Shown here in pieces: positions 11,573-23,800 of a stretch of DNA of 64,000 nucleotides. The notes below the pieces were generated by a model. The model saw only the letters and a list, made by a program, of their open reading frames with translations. It had not been told where the DNA came from and ran no database searches. Numbering within the stretch: the stretch's first letter is position 1; every line of letters starts with the position of its first letter. Origin of the DNA: Apostichopus japonicus. Lineage: Eukaryota; Echinodermata; Holothuroidea; Aspidochirotida; Stichopodidae. The DNA lies in NCBI RefSeq assembly GCF_037975245.1, contig NC_092577.1, forward strand, positions 20,024,898 through 20,088,897, in the 5' to 3' direction. Position numbers and translations under genes: made by a program.

Positions 11573-11645
11573 GATGACGTCATCGAGAAGGGCAGCGGAC
11601 CTCGGCTTCCGCCTCGGTCCGCTCAGCCTCCTCGATGACGTCATC
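11573..11645. repeat. Long palindrome with two TGACGTCA sites
   Basis: Arms GATGACGTCATCGAG (11573-11587) and CTCGATGACGTCATC (11631-11645) are perfect inverse complements. Inside, AGCGGACC (11594-11601) pairs with GGTCCGCT (11616-11623). Each outer arm holds TGACGTCA, the consensus CRE/ATF site. The right arm overlaps the stop codon (11646-11644) of the DUF4806 gene, so the mRNA would carry the hairpin at the start of its 3' UTR. Confidence 0.75.
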
Positions 11646-11807
11646 ATTCAGTAGGCATCTGAGTCTGAGTCTGACTCCAATGTGCTGTTGTGCTGCTGTT
11701 GTTCCCACTTTTGCTTCTCATCGGGGAGGATCTTAGCCAAGATTCCACCCCATTTTTGACCAGCACCCTCAAGTCTGGGGTGCTTTCAAATCTTCTTTTC
11801 ACAGCAT
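11644..11807 (-). CDS. DUF4806 gene, terminal exon
   Basis: Acceptor TTTTTCAATGCAG before 11807. It completes a Tyr codon split with the previous exon, then encodes AVKRRFESTPDLRVL and ESWLRSSP (the last helix of DUF4806), a Ser/Gln/Thr-rich tail, and TGA at 11646-11644. Confidence 0.7.
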
Positions 11808-14800
11808 CTGCATTGAAAAAATGAAAGGGAAAAATTATTACTACAACACCGAACAAATGCTCTATTTAGGTCACAGCTGAAAAAAATACACAATTAGGCT
11901 AGAGTACTTATTCTATATATAATAATTTTAACGACCCTATAACTTTTTGAACCACTTTGGCAAAGACTCCCAATAATGCATAATCATTTTGACAAACACT
12001 AAAGACCGTGCCATAAAAAAAGAGACAAGCATTTATTATGTTTTCATGAAATGGCCACTAGAGGACCTTAAGCCCAAACCTGGGTCGTGTGTGTCCCATC
12101 TCTTCCTCTGGCCACGCGCAACTTGTAACTGCCAGTAGGTACCAGAATTTGGACTTACAAATTCAAAAGAACTACATTTTAACATATTGAATTAATTAAG
12201 CAACTATAATTGAGAAACATATGAGTTTCTTTTCCCTTCAGTCTGATTCAGGAAACTTGTATATTAGATTTGGAAACAATATTTTTTTTTCAGTTCAGTA
12301 GTGGGGCATCCTCCCCATCCCAGGAAATTTGATCATTTTATGGGGCAGTCAGAGTGGGTAAGATGAAGAGCTATTATTCTCGATGGGTCAGCAATCCCAA
12401 TGGTTTACCTATTTTTTTTTTTTTTACAAGCGTACCACATGGCACTGTGATAGCTTGTCATAGGTAGATGTAATTTTATGTAGTTAGATATTTAGTATTA
12501 TAGATCTACTCCTGATGAATATTTTTGTTCATCACACTAAAAATTGCGGCTCAAACCTATTACTTATGTACACACTTTGCTAAACCTACATACCAAGTAA
12601 TAGCTTCATCAAAGTTGACCTTGAGAATGTTTACATGCTAGCTCTGCCTACTCATGAATATTAATGACATCAAATTTTGTATGTGTCCGAATCCCAACTG
12701 TTACAATAGCGCCAAATTTGAAGAAATTCTGACTTACGGTTGCAGGGATATTGATGTCCAAGGAACTAACATTAGGCCCTGCTTACTTGTAATTATTCAT
12801 GCCATCAACACCAAAAACAATAGGTTAGGCCCCTATTAACAATCTACTCACTGTGCTGAACCTACATACCAGTATGAGCTTCATTGAAGCTGACTTTCTT
12901 TGAGATATCATGTTTACAAGGAAGTGTCACACACATACATACACACATACATACACCATCATGTTTGATTCTCTTTTGCCTCCGGCAAGGTATAACCAGA
13001 AAACAAAAAGGTTTTGAGATTCCATGCCATGTTACCATGTTATATACTACAGAACCAAAATGAAAATGCTTAAATTTTGGGAATATATTTCCTCCCAGTG
13101 TTTGTTGGACTGCTCCAGCACATCAATGACACAAATGCCTACATGTGCTCCAAATGGTCACACTCAACTGAACTTTCCATATTCAATGCTGAGCATCAAA
13201 CAGGAAGGTCACCAAGATCTCAAATTCCAATGTAGTTGCTCTAGTACAGGGTTGTCCAACCTTTTGCAGAGGAGGGCCGCATGGAATGATTATGATGAAG
13301 GAGGGGGCCGCATGAACCCTACGCTCGATTTTTCGATTTTTGCCCGAAGCCCAAGGCAACAGATATGAGCACTGCGCGCGGAGCGCACTGATTTATTTTC
13401 CTTCCTGATAAAACATGAAAAAAGTCCAGCCCCCCCCCTCTCCGCTGAGAGAGTGTCACACAAACTGACCTGTATGCAGTTTTTTGGACCCAGAAGGCTG
13501 GAATGACTGATTACATAGCTTAAAATTGTTATCAATAAATCTGCTCACTAACATTTCGCACCGTAGAGCATCTCCGGCGGGCCGGACGCAACCATGCGGC
13601 GGCGGGCCGGACTGTGGCCCACGGGCCGTAGGTTGGACAACCCTGCTCTAGTACTACTTAGGTAACAGCAATACTACCAAACTAGAGCACCAATGGTGCA
13701 GAAGCACATACCTTTTAGAAGCCAAAAATTGTAGGGCCCACAAAATTGTTGCAGGGCACACATAATTTTTGTAGGGCCCAAACAATGTTAGGGCCCAAAA
13801 ATATTTTCAAAGCCAACACGATTATAGGCCCACAAAATTTCTAAAAAATTTGTTTTCAGAGCCGACAACATTTTGGGCACACAAGGCCCAAAATTTAAGG
13901 ATCACAGAAATTTTACGCCATCCAAAAATGAGGGCCCTTCATTACAATTCCAATATGTTTCAACACTTGTTTAGCCAACAAAACTTCAATAAATACACTG
14001 ATGGAAATTGAATATCCACCAATTTACTGGACCAGTCCATTTGTCATGCTTGTTTATAAATGACTCTCTCTATAAACCATTTGCTTCCTGGATTGACCTT
14101 AATGGATTGAGTTTTCTTTAACAATATAGGGATTATAGGGATTATAGAATGAAAGCACAAGCATACCTTTGTGTGGAGTCATTCCTATAATTTTGACAGC
14201 CCTTTTTAGAAAATGGATCAGTCCATTGTGGGGCGTGGTTAGCCAGAACTAAGCCTTATCTTGTTATCTAGGTGTTTAGTATAAAAAAAAAAAAAAAAAC
14301 TGTTGATTTCAGTTATGTAGAATATTTCTAAACTGTTAAATTAGCATTTACCAGATAGGCAAGCTAAATTAGGGCATTTATCAGAATTTGATTATCTGAC
14401 CTCATGTGACCTTCGACCTACACCCAAAACAAGACAAATCATGTAATATCCATGAGGAACCCACATACCGAATATAAACTTCATACAAGTTAGCCTTATT
14501 AAGTGGTGGTGTTTACAAGGCTTTTAGAGTTTGACCTGAATGACCTTTGACCACCACCAAAAATAATGGGGGTTTTGCACTTACTATGGGGAACTGACAT
14601 ACCAAGTATCAACTTGCTAACCTTGTCAAGTTATGCTGTTTACAAGCTGTGAATCCGTTTTGACCAGATTTTCAGTGTTTGACCCCTCCTGACCTTTGAC
14701 ATACACCAAAAACAATAGGGACCATTTAGTCACCACAAGGAACCTACATACCAAATCGAGTACAAATTTGTCTATAAAAGTTTTTTTCTTCGCCCCAAAC

Positions 14801-17800
14801 TCCCCCCTCCATGTGCCTCCATTCTCCAACCTGTCGTATACTTCACTTGCCTTCGCTCCCCATCAAGGAACTTGGACAAGCAAATGCTGGCGCCATCACT
14901 GTTTTTCACTACATCTTGTAGCATGCACAAGAACATAATATGGTGTGTGCTTTATGAAGAAAACACTTACAGTAAATGCACTTGTTCAAGTACAAGCCCT
15001 TGAACGGTAGTTTTGCAACTCCATTCTTGGACTTCCCAGCATAGGAGTACTGCTCAGCCAGAGAGTTTTCGGTGACAGCCGTCATCATGGCCAGGACCAT
15101 TTTTCCAGGGTCTGCTCCCGAATATGTTGTTAAGTACGAGGTCTGAAAATAATGGGACATTTATTCAAGAGAGGAAATGCTACACGGTCACACATTTGTA
15201 TTATTATTATACAAGCACACTGTATTTTGAAAGACTGAATGTAACCAAAAATAAACAAGGCGGTTCTCGAACCTGTAGTTTCGTCTGGTTACGCGACAGT
15301 GCGTTTTTGCTTTGATTGCAAACATGTTATGATCTGGTCATGTACACTTTTTGGTAAACTCTAAGAGTGAAAAAATTTACATTGAAAAACTTGAACAGTG
15401 GAAAATGAGAAGATTAGATACAGGTCACTGGAGGTCAAAGGTCACCCAGGTGCAATTCGACTATTGTATTACAAAAGCATAACTTTTGACAGTGACAGAC
15501 ATTTTGTTCTTCAGTTATTGCAAAAATACTAGTTTTTGACCCCTAATTGACCTTTGTTGACCTTGTCTCACATGATGGTTATGATTGAAATTGATCCTTC
15601 ACCCCATTCACAACTAGTCCCAAAGTATCAACCATGTTGGACCATGTTAGTGGCAGTTTTGTAACAACTTATTGCCAAAATACTAGTTTTTGATCCCTGA
15701 TTGACATTCGTTGACATTGGATAATATGACCGTTATGTTTGGAAACGATCCTTTACCCAATGCACAACCATGTCAACCTTATCAGGAGGAGTTACACAAG
15801 TTATTGCTAAAAAACACACATTTTGACCCATAATTGACCTTTGGTGACCTTGGATCAAATAACGGTCATTTTGGAAAATCTTTGGCCCCTCATAAATTCT
15901 GACAATATCATACCACTTTCTGCCTGAAGGGCTGATCCTTTAGTTTCTGTTCAAATTGGTTCAATTCTAGAACCGTGGACAGCTTTTTGTTGAAGCACTC
16001 AATCACTTCCTCCGCTTCACCAGGAGCAATGTCATGCTTGTTTTCTATGTTAAGCCTTCTATTCTCCTCTCCCACTTGCAGTAATCTGCTGAGTAAATGT
16101 GAAATTGAAATGAAAACATGCAGTCACTATTTTTGTTTTTAAATAGTATGCTCCATTTTCTCTGATATATAAAATAGGGCACCAGGGGTGTTATGGTGTG
16201 TGAACTTAGTCACTCTAAGCAATTTACCAAGAGGCATTGCTGTAGCCAATTCTGTCACTGCAGTAGATTGTATGTGTGCAAGTCTCTAAATCAGACTTAT
16301 TACAAAGCTATGCCATAGCTAGCTATGCCATGAGTGGAGTAGCGTTCTCTATCATATATGCACTGATCAATGTAGAACTTTTAGGTAAACATATCAATAC
16401 AAATATATGTCAATGACAGCTGTGGAGCTTATTCCAGCAGCAAAAATCTATTGATAACATGACCTAATGCAGCAGTCATGCAGTTACTTGTGTTACATTT
16501 CTCAAGCATCCTAAAACTGAAAATCAGGTTTATCCAAAACGTGCAGTACTGATACTGAATGAAGTAATACTAATGTTCATTTGCCTTCACATTGAATGGC
16601 ACACATATATTTAATGGGGTGCATAGTATTGTTACAGAATTTACCATTTTCGGCGAAATACCAAAATGGTCAATTACTTACATCATGGTTACTCCTGTTA
16701 CACTAGAGTTCAAACATACAAATTTCTGTATAAACAAAATTAGACAGACCTTGTGTCAACTTATCGTATTCACAAGCGGTGTCACAGATTTTCACAAACA
16801 CGCACAAACAAAGCATGACTGTATATATTTATGTGTATATTATGTATGTGTATCTATAGATACAGGGCTCGAAATAAGATTAGAAAAGGGCACGGCCAAA
16901 CGGCTATCGGTTTTTGTTAAATTTGGAGGGAGTTTCGTCGGGACCTTAGCCCCCATGTCGGGAAATCCTGGCACCACACCTGGTGCCCATGATGTCATGT
17001 GTGCACATATGGAAAAATTTACATTAAAATCATGATGATGAAACCTCTACAACATTAATGATATATTTTCTGGATAGGTGTTGGTGGCAAAGAGCAGGGC
17101 TAGTGCCATGGTGTCACTTTTGTGTTCATACTACAGTATTGTATGTACAGTATTGCAGATGTTACATAATGAGAATAAATGATAAATGGAATGGCATGAA
17201 AACAGCTCTTTTCTTTATTTATCATTAATCTAGGAAGTGAGCTTTTTTTTGAGAGGGGGGGGGGGGTTGAAGGTCATTTGATGTCATCACCATTTTTCCT
17301 ATTTTCAGCCAAGAGAGAACTCATCTGGAGGTACATTTTCAGGGGGCACATGCCCCCCTCTACTTCCCCACCCCTGTCGTCCATGCCACTAAGCTGCCAG
17401 CTGTATATTCCCTCCCCCCATGCCCCTTTGCGAGGTCAATGAGTGCTGGCAGTTGTATACAATCTATCTTGCATTCTTGCTCTCATCATCTAAAATTGGA
17501 AAAGTGCCATCTAGTTTGATTTTGCTTCTCTTCAATTCCACCGCAATTCCATGTCTTTTATCCGCGAAATTTTGCACAGATGTTCAACAGGTGTATGCTT
17601 ATCAACATGCAAAAACTTATTCAATAAAAGAGATGCCTGTTTCAATTAGAAAAACTTTTGGAATTAGTACAGTTGTGTTTAGCAAACTGTCATCCATTTT
17701 GTTTAATAGTTTCTTAAAGTGCACAAGTTTGCGAACATTAGTTTTATGAAAATTGACATTTTTCTTAATAGAACTGTGAAATTTGTTTTAGTGTAGGTAT

Positions 17801-20800
17801 TCTGGGAACGGAAATCAATTTCTAGACACATTTTTGGACTACGACCCACGGTCTAAATGAAAGACAATTACTAATTTGCCAGAAGTTGAGACTAATTTCA
17901 GGGCATTGTTAACTTTTTCATAGAATTGCCCTTAATTTAAAAAACACTCACCATAGAGGTCATCATTTTTCACGGGTGTTGGCCGGTTGGAGATACGCCT
18001 CGGTGTTAAGGTTTCTTCATGCCTACTAGTAATATGTGCCACTGGTGAAACCCCTGGTGTGTCCAAATCTTCCTGAAAGCAATAACAACCATTTCACTGC
18101 AGCAGCATTCAGTACTAATTTGAAGTCAAATACCTAACAAGGGATTCAACATTCAGCAATCATGCAGTATTTAATTACTTCAAAGCAGACAGAGCTGACC
18201 TGTTCACTAAACCAGAATGCACACATTCTGTGAACAGTTAAAGTACCCCCCCCCCCAAAAAAAAAATAACATAACATTTAACACACACAGTGACATGCAC
18301 TGGTCAGTTATCACTCCAACAACGTCAAGTCAAGTGTGACATATGTCAACTTCATACAAGACTTCTCTGGTGACCTTATATACAACTTATGTTGCAATTT
18401 GAATAATTTAACATCTGACCCTGTGACCTCAATGATATTTGTGATACACTGTATAAGCATAGATATTAAACAATAGGTTTCGTCTACTCCATATGAGTCT
18501 TCCACCCACAATGTTTTTTGGATGAAAAATCATTTCCTTGTTGATGTAGCAAGGTAGCTAAAATGTATTTTTGTTCTTATAATAAATTAATTTGTCTAAT
18601 GCTATAACATCCTTGAATTCTTGAAAGTTTAGACTTGCTCCAGACATTTTCTTCCTGAGTAATCCCCAACTGATCCTCTGTAACATGACATCACTATTTT
18701 ATTTTTTAGGAAATTGGTTCAGTGACCCGTGAAGTCTATTACTCTGTGGTATAATCTTTTGCTCCGTATCCACTAATTAAAAGAATACTCCAGGTCATTA
18801 TCATAACTTTGTGGATCCTTCTAAATAATCTAAAAGTACCATATATCTAGTTCAGTAGACTAGATTATTGACAAGAGTAACATAATATTCAAATTTACCA
18901 CTCAATTTTCGAGATAAAAATGTTCAAGCCAGCCTCATGAATATTTAATTACTACTATTTAGTGACGTACAACTTTCACTACTTGTTTACATTAAATAGC
19001 AGAAAATTACCTACCACAGTGCAAAACACACTAACAAGACATAGTGTCTGGCTGATCATGTTAAGGGCTTAAAAAACCTCCAAAATATTAATTGTGCTAT
19101 CCCTAGCTCTGCTGCACTCTAGCGAAAAAATGGATAAGTTTTAAAGCGCAGACGACTAGACGTCGTAGTATTGTTTGGTTTTCCGACTAATTAAAATTCC
19201 CTTTTGTGCCAGTGGAAGAAGCCAATAATTTAACTTGTATGATGCTGGATATTTTAACCATTTAAAAATGTACCGCGATGGCCACGAAAGAATTAATTTA
19301 TGTTTACAAACTATACAAGGTTATATAGTTTTCCCACATACCCGAGACAGGTGATAGGACCCGAGTGTATCAAGTTTCTGGTGGTGGTGGAAGCTCGCTT
19401 TGCTGTTTTGCAGGTCCATCTATAGATATAAAAGTAACGCTTAAACCAATACACAAATTTTAAGTCATCATAAAGGAACACTGTAGAGTTGACCCCAAAT
19501 CCCCGACAACACTCACTACCCATATTCCTATGATGATTGCAGTGCCCAAGTGTCATCAAAATTTATAAGGGGTGTACCGGATATCCGGTACCCCCTGATA
19601 TTTTTTATTATCCGGTCAGATATTTTTAGAAATCCGGCTGGAACCGGATCTTTTTCAAAATGTTATAAGCAGCTGTCAGCACAAGTAAACAAGGGCGTAG
19701 GAACCGGGGGGGGGGGGGCACCAGGCCCCCCAGTCAAAATATGGAGGGGTGGAAGTATCATTCCGCTTCGCAAGTCAGAAAACCCCTTTTTTATTTCCAA
19801 ATGAGAAAAAAATCTCATTTGAAGCAACAAATTGCATCTAAGGCCAGGTGAAAATGCAAGAGTTTTTGGTTCCTTGCTTTAGCAAAAGGAACCTATGCAG
19901 TCAGGTTGGCGTGTGTGTGTGTGTATGTATGTATGTGTGTGTGTGTGTGTGTCTGTGACACTTGCTTGGGTACGCTCTATCTCAATAAGGGAATGTTGGA
20001 TTGAGGCCAAACTTTGACTATAGATCCGCCATATGGAGAAGGTGTGCCCTATTTTTTCTGGTGCCCACAAAGGTCACCAAAGGTCAGTTATGGTCCAAAA
20101 ACCGAAAATATTAAAACTGCAATAACTCCCAGTGCCAATGTGTGACAAGATTGATATTTTAGGACAAGTTGTGAACTGGTTAGGGGAGCATTTTCAAACT
20201 TAACGGTCATGTGATCCGAGGTCACCAAAGGTCAATTAATGATAAAAAACTAGTATTTTTGCGATAACTTGAGAACAAATTGTCCGTTAGGGTTGGGAGT
20301 TGCTTCAATGTTATCCAATTGTCGACCCGCATCTCGGTGACCCTTGACCTCAATTTGACCTCTGGTGACCTTGACGTGTTTTTGGGGATTTTTACAGTTT
20401 TGATGCTATTTTCAGATGTCAAAGGTACCTTCTGATCATAAATGTCAATGGGTTGACCCCGTGTGACCTTTATGTGCGAAGTTATATGGGGTCAAAGTTT
20501 TTCGGTCGGAGTTAGGATGGTTGTACAGACTTGTCGTTTTGTTTTTTGGAATCAGGAGATTAAACAACATCTGAAACCAAGCTCAAAAGGTCAAAGGTCA
20601 CATTAGAAAAAATGTGCTTATTTTGGGAGGAAACGAGCAAAAAAGGAAATGTTTGGTTTTGATGCTAGATTTGGATATCAAAGGTACCTTCTGATCATAA
20701 ATGTTAATGGTTGACCCCCGTCTGACCTTCGTGTGCGAAGTTATATGAGGTCAAAGTTAATTTTCACACATTTAATGCAATTACTCCCAGTTCCAAGTTG

Positions 20801-23800
20801 TGACAAGGTTGATATTTTTGGAGTAGTTGCAAATGGTATAGGGGAATATTTTCAAACTTAACGGTCATGTGATACAAGGTCACCAAAGGTCAATTAATGA
20901 TAAAAAACTAGTATTTTTGCGATAACTTGAGAACAGATTGTCCGTTAGGGTTGGGAGTTGCTTCAATGTAATCCAATTGTCGACCCGCATCTGGATGACC
21001 CTTGACCTCAATTTGACCTCTGGTGACCTTTTCGTGTTTTGTGGATTTTTACAGTTTCGATGCTATTTTCAGATGTTAAAGGTACCTTCTGATCATAAAT
21101 GTCTATAGGTTGACCCCCATGTGACCTTCGTGTGCGAAGTTATATGAGGTCAAAGTTAATTTTCAGACATTTAATGCAATAACTCCCAGTTCCAAGTTGT
21201 GACAAGGTTGATATTTTTGGAGTAGTTGCAAATGGTATAGGGGAATATTTTCAAACATAAGGGTCAGGTGATCCGAGGTTACCAAAGGTCAATTAATGAT
21301 AAAAAACTAGTATTTTTGCGATAACTTGAGAACAGGTTGCCCGTTAGGGTTGGGAGTTGCTTCAATGTAATCCAATTGTCGACCCGCATCTGGATGACCC
21401 TTGACCTCAATTTGACCTCTGGTGACCTTTTCGTGTTTTGTGGATTTTTACAGTTTCGATGCTATTTTCAGATGTTAAAGGTACCTTCTGATTATAAATG
21501 TTAATGGTTTGACCCCCGTCTGACCTTCGTGTGCGAAGTTATATGAGGTCAAAGTTAATTTTCACACATTTAGTGTAATAACTCCCAGTGCCGAGGTGTT
21601 ACACAGTTGATATTTTGAGACAAGTTGCAAATGGTATAGGGGAATATTTTCAAACTTAAGGGTCATGTGATCCGAGGTCACCAAAGGTCAATTAATGATA
21701 AAAAACTAGTATTTTTGCGATAATTTGAGAACAAATTGTCCGTTAGGGTTGGGAGTTGCTTCAATGTAATCCAATTGTCGACCCGCATCTGGGTGACCCT
21801 TGACCTCAATTTGACCTCTGGTGATCTTTTCGTGTTTTGTGGATTTTTACAGTTTCGATGCTATTTTCAGATGTTAAAGGTACCTTCTGATCATAAATGT
21901 CAATGGGTTGACCCCCATGTGACCTTCGTGTGCGAAGTCATATGAGGTCAAAGTTAACTCGCAGTGCCAAGGTGTGACAAGGTTTATTTTTTTGGACAAG
22001 TTGCAAATGGTATAGGGGAACATTTTCAAACTTAACGGTCATGTGGTCCAACGTCACCAAAGGTCAGCTAATGTTAAAAAAGTAGTATTTTTGGGGGGGG
22101 GGGGGAAATGGGCAAAGAAAAATGTTTGAATTTTTACAGTCATGCTCTTTTTAGGTCTCACCGATCAAAAATGTCAATTGCTTGACCTTCGGGTGACCTT
22201 TGTGTGTGAAGTTATGTATACAAGTTCAAAGTTAATTTTTTTTAATTTAATGCAATTAAATCTCAATGCCAAGGTGTGACATGGTTGATATTTTGGGACA
22301 AGTTGTGAACGGGGTGGTGGAACATTTTGAAACTTAAAGGTCATGTCATCTGAGGTCACCAATGTTATCATATCTGTTGACACGCTTGTAGGTCTCTTAT
22401 ATTTCTTACATTTTCGACGCCATATTTAGATCTCAAAAGTGCCTTTTGATCCAAAATCCGATCACATTTTGTGATCACAAAAGTGTTGGCTATAGTTTTG
22501 GTTACTTTATGGGAACATGTACGACCACAATTACTTGACTATTTGAGCCCAATCTTGCTTGATAATATTATGTGTATTGTCATATACCCCAAGCAAGGAA
22601 CCACAGTGCCCTTGGGCTCTTGTTACAAAATGGAGTGGGTGTTGAAGTGTGCTACATTGCACCAAATTGCATCTGACGCCACCTGGAAATGCCCAAAAAT
22701 TCCAAAGGGGAGGGGGTGTGGGGAGGGGGACAACCCATCCCCTTAGACTCCTCCCCCAGGCCGGCCATCAGTCTTCAGCCCCCCACTCAAAAGTACCTTC
22801 CGATGCCACTGCAAGTAAATGAGAACTAATATGAACATTATCATGATAATGAAGAGTCCAAAAGGCTCAGTGATATTCCTTTGCTTACTATATAAACCAA
22901 AATCATAGTGAAAGAGCACACCATTAGAATTATCCAATAGGGATTATCATTAAAGATATAGTCTGACAAACACGTGTGTATATCAGCGCATCAGACTACA
23001 TAGTCATTTTTTGAGTGAAAATATTAGTAGCAAGTTTCTGGGTGAAGATAGGAGCACACTTACGTCGTCCCATCAAAATAATCATGGCTACACGTACGTG
23101 AATGGCCCCTATAGGCCTGTACCCTTCCTTTTGATGTGCCATTATAACTACAACCTGGTCCGGCTGGATAGTTGGTACTATCCGGGATAATTCAGGATCC
23201 GGTACATCCCTAAAATTTATTGGGAATGCAAGCACAGGGTCACTTTCAACAATTGTTCACAGATAGATAGAAAGGGTGATAGAGTGATAGGTATGAGAAG
23301 GTAAGGATATTGGAAGGGATAATATGGGATGGGGAGTGGAAGGAGCGGACAAGATAATTGTCCAGATATGGGAAGGGAAAGGGAGGAATGTGAAGTTCAA
23401 GATATGGGAATGGGAGGGGGAAGAGAATATGGGAATTGTAAAAGGTAAGGGGAACGAGGGGATTTAATAGGAAAAGGATGGCGTGAACATCTGTACTGAA
23501 AATGAAGAACCAACATCATGGAAAATCATGAAGACATCAGTATTTATAACGGAGGTATGAAAACTGATGTATCAGCATATAATATGATATAAACTCTGAG
23601 TTTTTCTGAGTGTAATACACTGTACATGTACCTGTTCTGAAAATCATACAACATATTCCTAATATAAGTACACAATTTTGTATTTACCTACCTTATTGCC
23701 TCAGCACAGTGTGCTTCTATTAGAATGAATATGGCCACAGCAAATTTTCAACAGGAAACGTTTCTTTCCTAAATTTTTAGGATTTTATTTACCAGATTCA

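Noticed and set aside
16592-17035. 147-aa ORF
   Set aside because: No domain, no splice signals, lies in an intron of the minus-strand gene.
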